From an uncultured Clostridia bacterium (GTDB lineage: Bacteria; Bacillota; Clostridia; UBA1381): a DNA stretch of 40,838 bases. Numbering within the stretch: position 1 is the stretch's first letter; each line of letters starts with the position of its first letter. The notes under the pieces were generated by a model that saw only the letters and a program-made list of their open reading frames with translations, did not search any database and was not told the DNA's origin. The translations under genes were made by a program, and so were the position numbers. The stretch lies in NCBI GenBank assembly GCA_934454215.1, contig CAKSGG010000013.1:1-40838 (forward strand). The letters run 5' to 3'. This document shows positions 17,062 to 25,675 of this stretch, piece after piece.

Positions 17062-17964
17062 TTACAATGCACTTTGAGTATCATTCGGGTCACCGTTTAT
17101 CGCAAGGTCATACTCATGCGACCAGTCCATACCTCTGTACTGTGCCGCACGCTCGTCATTTTCAATAAATTCCATTAGCAAATCGAGCATTTCCTTACTC
17201 CATGTATTTTTATCAATCTGCGCCGTTGTGAATTTGTTAAGAGTTATCATCTCAAATCCGAACAAATCCTTTACCTGCGTCTTTGCCGCACCGTCAACGA
17301 CCTCGGGTACAAGATGAGACGGAATAAACAGAACGCCGCCGCCTGCTCCGAAAACTATATCACCGGGCAGACATATGGCATTTCCTATTCTTGTCGCCGT
17401 ATTAAATCCTGTCATAATAAAATCGCGTATAGGCGTAGGGTCAATTCCCCGGTAATAAACCTGAACACCTTCAACCTTTTTCATCTGCTCAGTATCTCTT
17501 ATACCGCCCCAGATTACTCCGCCGCCTGTTTTTGTCTTATTCTTGATTGCGGTTGTAAGATTACCGCCCAAGAATGTACCTTTATAAATTTTATCATACA
17601 TATCTATAACAATAACGTCGCCCTCAACAAGGCTGTCTATTACCCATTGATTATATGTACCCGTTCTGTTTTCGCTTCTGCCGATGTCCTTTACGACCTC
17701 ATCAAGGTCGGGACGGTACGGGCAATAAGTCGCCGTAACTGCACGTCCTATCAGTTTTCTTCCGTCATCGTGCAGAGTGTGAAGTCTACCCTCGAATTGG
17801 CTTTCATAACCCTTTACAAATATCGGTTTCCATACCTCCTCAAGAGTAAGCGAGCGCAGTGCTTTCAAGTATCTGTCGGGAACGTACGGTCTGCCGTCGT
17901 CCATTCTGTCGCCTTTCCATTGAGGCGTTAAAGCTATAATTTCTTCTTTACTGTTAAAGTGCAT
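17062..17964 (-). CDS. RraA-family (HMG/CHA aldolase-like) protein
   Basis: RraA/MenG-like fold, a superfamily containing class II pyruvate aldolases and RNase E inhibitors. The core at about 70-215 includes the loop GGNLTTAIKN (133-142) and the G-x-R-D motif GGIRDTEQM (153-161), with R156 and D157 at the positions that bind substrate and metal in the aldolases. The long N- and C-terminal arms make it 300 aa, larger than RraA (about 160). Its place among sugar-acid dehydratases suggests a 2-keto-acid aldolase or lyase role in uronate breakdown; this is inference, and RNase E regulation is unlikely. AAAGGA precedes the ATG. A 400-base repeat array separates it from the upstream SDR gene. Confidence 0.7.
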   Translation of the reverse strand: MHFNSKEEIIALTPQWKGDRMDDGRPYVPDRYLKALRSLTLEEVWKPIFVKGYESQFEGRLHTLHDDGRKLIGRAVTATYCPYRPDLDEVVKDIGRSENRTGTYNQWVIDSLVEGDVIVIDMYDKIYKGTFLGGNLTTAIKNKTKTGGGVIWGGIRDTEQMKKVEGVQVYYRGIDPTPIRDFIMTGFNTATRIGNAICLPGDIVFGAGGGVLFIPSHLVPEVVDGAAKTQVKDLFGFEMITLNKFTTAQIDKNTWSKEMLDLLMEFIENDERAAQYRGMDWSHEYDLAINGDPNDTQSAL

Positions 17965-17998
17965 TTTTATTTTCCTTTCTTTATATGTTTTAATTGCC

Positions 17999-18371
17999 GC
18001 CGAACAGCGAGAGTGCTGTACATTTGCACTTCGCTCTCAGCTTTTCTCCATTGGTGTGAAATTCCGCAGACTGCTGCCGAATGGCGAGAGTGCTGCACGT
18101 TTATACTTCGCTTTCGGCTTTTCTCCGTGGGTGTGAAATTCCGCAGATTACTGCCGAAATTCAAGGGTACTGTGCATAGGCATCTTGTTTTCGTTTTTTT
18201 CTGTGAGTGTGAAATTTCGCAGATTGCTGCCGAATGGCGAGAATGCTGTACGTTTGTACTTCGCTTTCGGATTTTCTCTGTGGGTGTGAAATTTCGCAGA
18301 TTGTTGCTGAAATTCAAGGGTGCTGTGCATAAGCACCGCCCCTTGAATTTCGGTGACAAGATGCGGAATTT
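17999..18371. repeat. Tandem array of degenerate ~77-bp repeats, ending in a long hairpin
   Basis: Four full units start at 17999, 18076, 18153 and 18229, and a fifth, partial unit at 18306; spacing is 77, 77, 76 and 77. Each begins GCCGAA or GCTGAA and ends GTGTGAAATT(C/T)CGCAGA. Units 1, 2 and 4 share GCGAGA(G/A)TGCTG and a TACTTCGCT-type segment; units 3 and 5 share AAATTCAAGGGTGCTG-like sequence, so there are two subtypes. The partial unit folds back: AAATTCAAG/CTTGAATTT (18310-18318, 18342-18350) and GGTGCT/AGCACC (18319-18324, 18332-18337). The array fills the whole gap between the SDR stop and the RraA start and runs into the SDR stop codon. Both strands have long open frames here, but the unit length is not a multiple of three, so I do not call a gene. 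Confidence 0.85.
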
Positions 18372-19099
18372 CAAAGTCGCATACCGCCGTCAACAATGAT
18401 TTCTGAACCCGTTATATATCTCCCTTCTTGGGAGCATAAAAGCAACGCCGCCGGCGCTACGTCATCCGGCTGTCCGACGTACCCCATCGGAATACTGTTT
18501 ATCACCTTTTGATTAAATTCTTCATCGCTCAATGCCTGTGCGTTTCTCGGTGTATTTATTGCTCCGGGGGCGATATTGTTTACCGTCACTCCGTATGGCG
18601 CAAGATACGGCGCTATATTCTCTACAAGTTTCATCTGAGCCGCCTTTGTCATGCCGTAAACTGCAAGCTCAGGGTGATTATTGTACTGGTTTACACTTCC
18701 GATTGTTACAATTCTTCCCCATTTTTGTTTTTGCATATACGGCGCATATTTTTTTATTAAATAATATGTGGATTTTAAATTGCAGTCAAGCTGTGCCTCA
18801 AATTCATCATCTGTAAAAGCGTCCCATTTTCTTTTATACTGAATTGACGCATTCAAAATCAATATATCCACATCTCCCGTTTTCTCATAAAGCATATTTA
18901 TTTCGTCTTTCTTCATGAGATTTGCTCTGACGGGAACGGAATTTTCTATTTGCTCGCTCGCTTTGCGGCATTTTTCCTCACTTGACGCTCCGTTCACAAA
19001 CACTTTTGCGCCATGCTCCGAAAGAGCTTTTGCAATTGCAAATCCGATTCCCTGCGTTGCTCCCGTAACAAGAGCCGTTTTACCCGTTAAATCAAACAT
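18371..19099 (-). CDS. Short-chain dehydrogenase/reductase (SDR)
   Basis: Classical SDR of 242 aa. The NAD(P) loop is TGATQGIG (12-19), and the catalytic set is S135, Y148 and K152 (YGMTK). NNAG is reduced to NAS (83-85) and the C-terminus is the typical VDGGMRL. It probably oxidises or reduces a sugar acid: it follows UxuA with one base between stop and start, and no UxuB-type fructuronate reductase is present, so it may take that role. Cofactor choice is unclear; N37-G-A-S after the second strand lacks the acidic residue of strict NAD enzymes. It ends in TGA at 18371-18373, abutting the repeat array. Confidence 0.85.
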   Translation of the reverse strand: MFDLTGKTALVTGATQGIGFAIAKALSEHGAKVFVNGASSEEKCRKASEQIENSVPVRANLMKKDEINMLYEKTGDVDILILNASIQYKRKWDAFTDDEFEAQLDCNLKSTYYLIKKYAPYMQKQKWGRIVTIGSVNQYNNHPELAVYGMTKAAQMKLVENIAPYLAPYGVTVNNIAPGAINTPRNAQALSDEEFNQKVINSIPMGYVGQPDDVAPAALLLCSQEGRYITGSEIIVDGGMRL

Positions 19100-19100
19100 A

Positions 19101-20042
19101 TTAGTCTGTCGCCTCCAATATCCCTTTTAAATAACCTATTGCGTATAATCTGCCGAGTGCGTCATAACCTGCATTTACGGTATTTTCTCCCGCCATCGTC
19201 GGAACATGGTCCACTCTTATCGGAACATTTAAGCCTAAGCTCTTGTAAAGCTTTATCAGCCTTGCCATTTCAAGCGAGCCGTTATCATGAAAGGTTTCAT
19301 GAAATTTCGTTTTATTTCCGACAGCGTTTCTGAAATGTATAAACTTTATCTTATCCGCAAAATACGGAATAACCTTATATAAATCCTCACCCATCATTGC
19401 ATATGTTGCCTGACACATTGTAATGCCGAGCTTTGGCGACTGCACTGTATTCACAGCCTTATCAATATTTTCCGCACTTATCATTATTCTTGATACATCG
19501 CCTAATTTTGCAAGAGGAGGGTCATCAGGGTGCAGTGCCAAATCAATATTACATTTTTCGGCATACGGAATTACAGCCTTTATGAAATATGTGTAATTAT
19601 CCCATAATTCCCGCTCCGTTATTTTTGCAGATGCCGGCTTGAAATCCGCTATATCAAAGCCCGTCACAAGCGCACCGCCTCTTTCGCAAATATCCGATGA
19701 AGTTCTCAGCCAGCCTATATGCGCCATAAAATTAAAGCATATTGCTCTTATATCAAGCTTATCCATAATTTCAAGCATTTTTATGACTTTTTCTATACAT
19801 TCATCACGCATATCATCACCGATTTTTATGTGGTCATGCAACTCATTCGGCATAGGCTCTATCACTATCGGCTTTATGCCAAAATCCGTGAACCTTTTAT
19901 ATACCGTTCTCCAATGCGATATATCGGTAATATCAAAATCTGCCGTTTCGGGCAGTCTGATAACGCCGTTTTCCACTCCGCACTGCTTTGCAAAATCCCA
20001 GCATATATCACGCTCGCTCCTGAAATAATCTGTAAGTATCAT
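19101..20042 (-). CDS. D-mannonate dehydratase family protein (UxuA-like)
   Basis: TIM-barrel (xylose-isomerase-like) enzyme of the UxuA family, which dehydrates D-mannonate to 2-keto-3-deoxygluconate in hexuronate breakdown. Family motifs: HPDDPP (171-176), C210-Q in GITMCQATYAM, HFRNAVG (236-242), FHETFHDNGS, and the metal-binding RVDHVPTMAGE (276-286), then GRLYAIGYLKG. At 313 aa it is shorter than E. coli UxuA (394) but keeps the active-site segments. The start at 20042 has AAGGGG six bases upstream; the longer in-frame start at 20072 overlaps the preceding gene without a ribosome site. CQAT and VDH replace the usual CQGT and PDH, so a related substrate is possible. Confidence 0.8.
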   Translation of the reverse strand: MILTDYFRSERDICWDFAKQCGVENGVIRLPETADFDITDISHWRTVYKRFTDFGIKPIVIEPMPNELHDHIKIGDDMRDECIEKVIKMLEIMDKLDIRAICFNFMAHIGWLRTSSDICERGGALVTGFDIADFKPASAKITERELWDNYTYFIKAVIPYAEKCNIDLALHPDDPPLAKLGDVSRIMISAENIDKAVNTVQSPKLGITMCQATYAMMGEDLYKVIPYFADKIKFIHFRNAVGNKTKFHETFHDNGSLEMARLIKLYKSLGLNVPIRVDHVPTMAGENTVNAGYDALGRLYAIGYLKGILEATD

Positions 20043-20052
20043 AATAAACCCC

Positions 20053-21714
20053 TTATCTTGAAACCTTGACAAATACTCCGTTTCTGATATTTCGTATTAT
20101 TGCCGTATTTTCATTCTGTTCCAAAGTCTCCGCATCATTCCATATGTGCACCAATTCGGCAGTACCGTCAACCTGTAATTCAAGCTTTTCTATAATTGTC
20201 GGCTCGTTTAAATCACGCAATACATTTTTCCAGCTTGCCGACTTATTTCTTATATAGTACAAGCTATGCTTTTGCCCCTCAATGGCTTGAATATAGGCAT
20301 ACTCATTTGAACAATCCTTAACCTCAAATCTCTCTTCAATAAAATTTATATCATGCGTAAGTTCGGCAAACGGCTTATACATATGATACAAATTTTTAAA
20401 TTCCATATATCTGCCGTCCCAATGCCAAATGTTACCGCAGCCTGCCGCTCCCAAAAAGAGCGGCGTATATACGCAGTCCGCAAATATAAGCCCGAAATCG
20501 TCCGAGGAATAAAATCTGAACGGTCCCGAATGGTTATTGTTTACCGCACCCGTTTCGGCAACCAAAAGCGGCTGAATTTCCGTTGCCTGTTCACGGCACG
20601 CACGTTTTAAAATTTTTATCGGATTTTCGCGTGCTTCTTCATATACGGCACCTTGGTCAAGATATGAATGAATTTGCTTGAAATCAAATTTTTCCCAGCA
20701 AAAATTATCATAATAAGCCTTTGATATATCGGATTCGTAGCTTCCGATTGAATTTATTATCATATGCTTCGGAAACAATTTTCTCACCTTATCGGACATT
20801 GTTTGGTTCCATTTTGTTATCTGCGAATCGTACATACCCCACTTACAGCTGACGGTGTTCATTTCGTTCCAAAGTTCAACGGCAAATAAAGCGTCGTCAT
20901 ATGCGTACCGCTTTGCATATTCGCTTACTTTTTCTATCCATTTATCCTGCCAAAGGCTTTCCGAAAACCATTCATCCGTGCTTTCGCATCTGCGTCCGCC
21001 GTAATAAAGTCTTTTTCCGAACAGGGTGTTTATATATGTATCCTCTTTATCATACGAAAAATATCTGAATTGTTCCAATGTAAGCTTGATTTTAACATTA
21101 TACTTGTGTGCAAGCTCAAATATTTTATCAAGCAGGGTAAAACGCTCATAGGCATATTCGCCCGCATTTTCTTTTTCGGCTTCAAAGTATTTGTCCGAAC
21201 ACCATATGCGAATGAGGTTTACACCGTATTTGCTCGCTTTTCTTATCCAAGCCTCATACTGCTTTAAACCGAGATAGGAATATTTGTTCCCCAAGCCAAA
21301 TTCAACTCCGCTGTCAAGCTGATATTTTGTTGGAAATGCCATATTAATTCCTATCGGCAAAAACGGCGTTTCGTCGGAATATGCAAAATATTTGTTATTT
21401 TTTCCGCTTACTTTCACATATCCATGCCTGCCGCTATGCTCCGCATTGAATTTATATTCGGAAACAACGCTGTCACCACACATTTCATATACCGTATATT
21501 CACCCGAAATATCCGGAGAATATCTGTACCGCAATTCGCATTTACCGTCAGAGGTTATTTTTTCGTAACCTTCTTCGTTATAATCGGTATTGATATATGT
21601 ATACACAAACGGTTCAATGAAAACACTTTTACCGTCAGGCTTTGTAATTTTAATTTTTGTTATGTTATTATTTACCTTATTATCCAAAATTTCATATGTT
21701 TCTGCCGTGTTCAT
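20053..21714 (-). CDS. DUF5060 + GH5-like (clan GH-A) glycosidase, cytoplasmic
   Basis: A beta-sandwich DUF5060-type domain (about 15-100, ending SGRHGYVKVSGKN) leads into a (beta/alpha)8 barrel from about 120 (PFLPIGINMAFP). The catalytic pair is the acid/base E284 (VELWNEMNT) and the nucleophile E387 (LLVAETGAV). A small beta-domain closes the protein at about 480-553. There is no signal peptide. It probably cleaves a non-reducing-end sugar from imported oligosaccharides; the exact specificity cannot be read. I start at ATG 21714, seven bases after GGAGG; a TTG at 21720 is the longer option. Its ribosome site lies inside the end of the upstream GH10 gene, and its 3' end overlaps the first codons of a longer UxuA reading but not the chosen start. 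Confidence 0.78.
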   Translation of the reverse strand: MNTAETYEILDNKVNNNITKIKITKPDGKSVFIEPFVYTYINTDYNEEGYEKITSDGKCELRYRYSPDISGEYTVYEMCGDSVVSEYKFNAEHSGRHGYVKVSGKNNKYFAYSDETPFLPIGINMAFPTKYQLDSGVEFGLGNKYSYLGLKQYEAWIRKASKYGVNLIRIWCSDKYFEAEKENAGEYAYERFTLLDKIFELAHKYNVKIKLTLEQFRYFSYDKEDTYINTLFGKRLYYGGRRCESTDEWFSESLWQDKWIEKVSEYAKRYAYDDALFAVELWNEMNTVSCKWGMYDSQITKWNQTMSDKVRKLFPKHMIINSIGSYESDISKAYYDNFCWEKFDFKQIHSYLDQGAVYEEARENPIKILKRACREQATEIQPLLVAETGAVNNNHSGPFRFYSSDDFGLIFADCVYTPLFLGAAGCGNIWHWDGRYMEFKNLYHMYKPFAELTHDINFIEERFEVKDCSNEYAYIQAIEGQKHSLYYIRNKSASWKNVLRDLNEPTIIEKLELQVDGTAELVHIWNDAETLEQNENTAIIRNIRNGVFVKVSR

Positions 21715-21716
21715 GC

Positions 21717-23045
21717 TCAAACCTCCAATTGAATTCTGCGATTATCCGACGCACATTTCGTGAAATCAACAACAGCAGATACATTCTTTTCGTTCACATT
21801 TGCGGTAATTTTATACTTTCCGTAAAATCCTCTGAATTTTGCCGTTCCGTTCTTAACCGCAATTGTTTCATTTGTTGTCCAGTCCTGCTTTATCAGCTTT
21901 TGCAAAGTCTTGTAAGCCTTCTTCTCCGAATAATCGGGGTCAATCAAGCCTATTGACGGTATGTTTTCATCTCCCGCAGCCCTTTTTATTGTGAGAACTC
22001 CGTCATCGGGAAGATTCCACCACGTAAGCCCCGTTACGGCAGGATGACTGAAGCATATTTTATATAATTGTTCCGCCGCCTGCGCCTGCAAATCCTCGTC
22101 CTCTCCGTCCTCAAATACGGACGGTATACTTATTTCGGAAATATTAATCGTCTTTCCCAGGCTTGCATATGTATCAAGCACATCATACAGCCTTTCGGCA
22201 TTATAGGCATTTTCCGGTCCGTTTGTTCCCAAATGGCACTGCAAGCCTATTTCGTCTATTTCCACTCCCCTGTTAATCAAATCCTTTAAATTCAAATAAT
22301 ATCCGCTGTATTTTCCTCTGAATTCATGGAACGACGCCCATACGGTATCATTAATAATCAGCTTATTTGCAGGGAAAAGCTGTCTTGCAAGCTTAAACAG
22401 CCATACGCAATAATCATCTTCAACAAGCATTGCACCGTTAAGGCGAGTCTTTCTGTCACGCATATAAACATCGTACAGACGTGACGGCTCGTTTACCACG
22501 TCAAAGCATTCAACGCTTTTTGAATATCTCTGTGATATTTCTTCAAATCTTTTAACTATGTATTTTTTCAGTTCACGGTAATCGTTCGGCAGCCAGTCGG
22601 GCACAAACTCTGTCCAAAACAGCGGATGCCCTTTCATTCTCAGATTATTCTTCCGACAAAATTCAACGACCGTATCAGCGGGAGGACGTCTGTAAACATC
22701 CCTCGGCGTAGACTTATCATAACGCAGATAACCCTTTTTCGGCTCTGTTCCCTCCCAGTAAAGAGGTATTGTTGCGGTGTTGAACAAGCCGCAAAATTCT
22801 TTTTCGTATGCACTGTTACGTTCGAACTCATCATATTCACCGAGCATGAAAATATTTGCACCGAAATTAAAATCCAAATCGGTAAGCTCTGCATTTATAA
22901 TTTGCCCGTCATTCAGACTGTTTCCGTTTTTGTCTGTCAGTATCAGTTCAAAATCGCCTTTACGGTTAATTTCAATATCTCTGTCCGCCCTGGCTTTGTA
23001 GACGTCTTCACCGTCTTTCATGTAATTGTAAATCTGTTCTCTCAT
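21717..23045 (-). CDS. Intracellular GH10 xylanase-like glycoside hydrolase
   Basis: GH10 barrel with acid/base E186 (FDVVNEPSR) and nucleophile E304 (INISEISIP). The near-canonical subsite motif MKGHPLFWTEFVPDWLP (137-153) makes this the more xylanase-like of the two paralogues. Architecture is the same as the GH10 at 15731: an N-terminal beta-domain (20-70), the barrel, and a C-terminal beta-domain with the shared KFRGFYGKYKI motif. No signal peptide, so the likely substrates are imported xylo-oligosaccharides. It is the second gene of the operon; about 80 bases with a repeat remnant separate it from the upstream enolase-superfamily gene. GGAG precedes the ATG. Confidence 0.85.
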   Translation of the reverse strand: MREQIYNYMKDGEDVYKARADRDIEINRKGDFELILTDKNGNSLNDGQIINAELTDLDFNFGANIFMLGEYDEFERNSAYEKEFCGLFNTATIPLYWEGTEPKKGYLRYDKSTPRDVYRRPPADTVVEFCRKNNLRMKGHPLFWTEFVPDWLPNDYRELKKYIVKRFEEISQRYSKSVECFDVVNEPSRLYDVYMRDRKTRLNGAMLVEDDYCVWLFKLARQLFPANKLIINDTVWASFHEFRGKYSGYYLNLKDLINRGVEIDEIGLQCHLGTNGPENAYNAERLYDVLDTYASLGKTINISEISIPSVFEDGEDEDLQAQAAEQLYKICFSHPAVTGLTWWNLPDDGVLTIKRAAGDENIPSIGLIDPDYSEKKAYKTLQKLIKQDWTTNETIAVKNGTAKFRGFYGKYKITANVNEKNVSAVVDFTKCASDNRRIQLEV

Positions 23046-23101
23046 TATTTTTCACTCCACAATAGATTTTTATATGTAATACGCAATCGAGGGTAAGAGC
23101 G

Positions 23102-23127
23102 CAAGATGCGGAATTTTATTCAGTCTT
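23102..23127. repeat. Repeat-element remnant beside the enolase-superfamily stop
   Basis: CAAGATGCGGAATTT (23102-23116) is identical to 18357-18371 at the end of the 77-bp array. The overlapping ATTTTATTCAGTCTTA (23112-23127) matches 15 of 16 bases of 31393-31408, the right end of the MITE-like element. It runs into the stop codon of the dehydratase gene. Confidence 0.55.
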
Positions 23128-24496
23128 AAGACCATTCACGGTCGTTCGCCCACTCATTATCCCACTGCGTTGTCGGCTCCCACTGTCCCGGGTAATCCTT
23201 ATGTATATGCTGTGCTATAAGCTCCTCATTAAGCGAATCTATACCCAAGCCAGGCTTATTCGGAACATTTATAAATCCGTTATCGAATATCGGATTTTCT
23301 ATACCCAGAGCAAGGTCATTCCACCACGGAATATCAACTGAATGAAATTCAACGGCAAGAATGTTTTGTACAGCCGCAGCCGCATGAATTGCAGCCATGC
23401 ACGCAATCGGACTTTCAGCCATATGAATTGCCATTGCAACACCGTATTCATCACACATATTTCCAAGCTTTTTCATTTCAAGAGCGCCGCCGACCGTCAA
23501 AATATCGGGATGAACCACCGAAACTCCGCCGTTCTCCATAAGCGGCTTGAAATTCTCTGCAAGGTATATATCCTCACCCGTACAAATCGGAACATTGCAC
23601 GAATGTGAAATCTTTTCAAAATGCTTTGTGTAATGCCACGGTGCAATATCCTCAATCCATGCAATATTATACTTTTCAAGTCTTTTCGCAAACATAATAC
23701 AATCCTCTATACACACGTGACCGAAATGGTCGATTGCAAGAGGTACTTCATAGCCGATTACATCTCTTACCTGACGAACATAATCTTCAAGATAATCAAG
23801 TCCCTTTTGAGTAATATGTATTCCCGTTGCATGATGAGGTATAGTAAATATTTCATAATTTTTACCGAGCATCAAATCACGGTCAATCGAACCCGACTGA
23901 TGATTTATCGCCTTCATCGAATATTTTTTTATATCCTCCAAAAATCCGCTCGGCGCATTCAGGCAGCCGGGCTCATCAAGCATAAGCTCAATACCCAAAT
24001 CCATTTTCAGAAATGTAAATCCCTGCTCCATACGCTTTTTCAGAGCACGACCCATGTCCGTACCCGTATGCTTTCCGTCAACATCGGTATCACAGTACAT
24101 TCTGACTTTATCTCGGAATTTTCCGCCGAGCATCTGCCATACAGGAACTCCCCATGCTTTTCCTGCCAAATCCCATAAAGCAATTTCAATACCCGATACG
24201 CCGCCGCCTTGCCTTGAATGACCGCCGAACTGCTTTATTCTGCGGAACAGCTTGTCGACATTACACGGATTTTCTCCGACAAGCCTTGATTTCAGCATAA
24301 GAGCGTATGTTGCGCTTGAGGCGTCTCTGACCTCGCCGTAGCCTACAATCCCCTGATTTGTGTATATTTTAATCAGCGGGCAATGCTTGGGCGCACCGTT
24401 TATGTTTGCAACTCTTATATCCGTTATTTTTAATTCTGACGGATTGGAGTTTATATTTACATTCTCCGAAATCATTTCTTTTACAGAATTGTTCAT
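23126..24496 (-). CDS. Enolase-superfamily (mandelate racemase/MLE) sugar-acid dehydratase
   Basis: Two-domain enolase-superfamily protein. The capping domain is 15-125. The barrel carries the KxD motif K164-M-D166 (FLKMDLG), metal ligands D256 (AIDHFGH), E282 (WIEDIAP) and E308 (CTGEDIY), and H358 (AIHMAESP). This set matches acid-sugar dehydratases of the mannonate/gluconate/galactonate group. An extra loop of about 55 residues (171-225) follows KMD. The start at ATG 24496 follows GAAAGG by about ten bases; a GTG at 24514 is less likely. It is the first gene of the glycan operon. UxuA-like, SDR and RraA-like genes follow, so it probably feeds 2-keto-3-deoxy sugar acids into the same route. 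The substrate is unknown. Confidence 0.85.
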   Translation of the reverse strand: MNNSVKEMISENVNINSNPSELKITDIRVANINGAPKHCPLIKIYTNQGIVGYGEVRDASSATYALMLKSRLVGENPCNVDKLFRRIKQFGGHSRQGGGVSGIEIALWDLAGKAWGVPVWQMLGGKFRDKVRMYCDTDVDGKHTGTDMGRALKKRMEQGFTFLKMDLGIELMLDEPGCLNAPSGFLEDIKKYSMKAINHQSGSIDRDLMLGKNYEIFTIPHHATGIHITQKGLDYLEDYVRQVRDVIGYEVPLAIDHFGHVCIEDCIMFAKRLEKYNIAWIEDIAPWHYTKHFEKISHSCNVPICTGEDIYLAENFKPLMENGGVSVVHPDILTVGGALEMKKLGNMCDEYGVAMAIHMAESPIACMAAIHAAAAVQNILAVEFHSVDIPWWNDLALGIENPIFDNGFINVPNKPGLGIDSLNEELIAQHIHKDYPGQWEPTTQWDNEWANDREWS

Positions 24497-24572
24497 TTTA
24501 CACTTTCCTTTCACTCTTCAAGGTTTAGCGCACCAAACTTCGGCATAATACAAAATTTCGGCTTGCCCGACC

Positions 24573-24634
24573 TTGACATTTTTATTAATTTGTTCTATAA
24601 TTGAATTATAGCATTGTATGAATATAAATTCATC
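24573..24634. promoter_or_regulatory. Divergent control region: AraC promoter and palindromes in front of the glycan operon
   Basis: Plus strand: consensus TTGACA (24573-24578), 17 bases, TATAAT (24596-24601), driving the AraC gene. The -10 lies in a perfect 17-base palindrome, CTATAATTGAATTATAG (24595-24611), which offers TATAAT to the minus strand too, toward the operon; no good minus-strand -35 is visible, as expected of an activator-dependent promoter. A second palindrome ATGAAT-ATAA-ATTCAT (24619-24634) is a candidate AraC site. Confidence 0.65.
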
Positions 24635-24694
24635 CGCTATATTTACAGATTTGTCCACTATATTTTGTTTTTATATAAAACGGAGGGATTGTGC

Positions 24695-25573
24695 GTGCAG
24701 TTTTCGGAACATATACTATTTGATAAACAGGAACAGCCGATATTAAAAATTTATCATACGTCGGTTGCTGCGGGCAGACGCAGTTACAGAGAGCATCATC
24801 ATACCGAGTGCGAAATGTCCTGCATACTTTCGGGCGGCGGCATATACCTTGTCGAAAATACGGAATATCGCTTCAAAAAAGACGATGTATTTATTTTCAA
24901 TTCCGAGGAAAGCCACTGCATAACGGAAATAGAAAACGGAGAACCGTTTGAAATGCTCAGTATTAAATTTGAACCGAGAATACTATGGTCGGACAACGAA
25001 TTTCCCGAAACAAACGGTCTGCTTCGTATATTTTTCAACCGAAACAATACGTTCACAAACAGAATTGACCGAACAAATCCGTCAACGCATGAAATAGTTA
25101 TGCGTATTCATAATGTCGAAAATGAAATGACGGAGCAAAAATTCAACTATCAAATGCTTGTGCGGATACAGCTTTATACAATCCTTACACTGCTTATACG
25201 CAATTACGGGTATGTCAGCAAGGAAACCGAATACGCACGCTATACGGACGTATTTTCACGTCTGAATGAAACGCTGCGCTACATAGACGATAACCTCGAA
25301 CAGCCTCTGTCGCTTGATTCTCTTGCACGGATTGCCATGATGAACAAATCTTATTTCTGTACGGTTTTCAAAAAATTCAACGGAATATCCCCATGGGATT
25401 ACATACTCATAAAGCGTACCGAAAAGGCAATACGGCTTTTGAAAAATACTGATCTTACAAAAATTGAAATTGCAATGCAGTGCGGCTTTTCGAGCCATTC
25501 AAATTTTTATAAAATATTCAGAAAAATTACGGGCAAATCTCCCGGGTATTATTCCGCAAAGCAAAAGGAATAA
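24695..25573 (+). CDS. AraC-family regulator, probable activator of the glycan operon
   Basis: N-terminal cupin sensor with the HHHTECEMSCILSG histidine motif (about 29-42), and a C-terminal AraC/XylS domain with two helix-turn-helix units: LSLDSLARIAMMNKSYFCTV and KIEIAMQCGFSSHSNFYKIF. It ends PGYYSAKQ. Unlike the regulator at 6249 it is intact. The start is the GTG at 24695, seven bases after GGAGGG; the upstream ATG at 24614 lies close to the expected transcription start and has no ribosome site. It is divergent from the enolase-GH10 operon, so sugar-dependent activation of that operon is the simple reading. Ligand unknown. Confidence 0.85.
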   Translation: MQFSEHILFDKQEQPILKIYHTSVAAGRRSYREHHHTECEMSCILSGGGIYLVENTEYRFKKDDVFIFNSEESHCITEIENGEPFEMLSIKFEPRILWSDNEFPETNGLLRIFFNRNNTFTNRIDRTNPSTHEIVMRIHNVENEMTEQKFNYQMLVRIQLYTILTLLIRNYGYVSKETEYARYTDVFSRLNETLRYIDDNLEQPLSLDSLARIAMMNKSYFCTVFKKFNGISPWDYILIKRTEKAIRLLKNTDLTKIEIAMQCGFSSHSNFYKIFRKITGKSPGYYSAKQKE

Positions 25574-25611
25574 TATTTTGTATCAAATATGCCGAAAATA
25601 TATTAAAACGC

Positions 25612-25640
25612 TTGACATATTACAGTATATGTATTATTAT
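25612..25640 (+). promoter_or_regulatory. Sigma-A promoter of nadE
   Basis: TTGACA (25612-25617), 17-base spacer, TATTAT (25635-25640), 36 bases before the nadE ATG. Confidence 0.8.
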
Positions 25641-25675
25641 AAGTAGGTGAATTTCTATACTGAGAGGTGATTATC

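Noticed and set aside
17062..17964. RNase E inhibitor RraA
   Set aside because: Twice the RraA length, retains the aldolase-type R-D pair, and lies in a sugar-acid operon; the Clostridia setting uses RNase J and Y systems.
17999..18371. CRISPR array
   Set aside because: Units are 77 bp, divergent along their full length, with no short identical repeats alternating with unique spacers and no cas genes.
17959..18399. Open frames on both strands across the repeat array, encoding repeated peptides (for example AAEWRECCTF-type motifs)
   Set aside because: Unit length of 77 is not a multiple of three, no ribosome site fits, and openness on both strands is a by-product of the repeat sequence.
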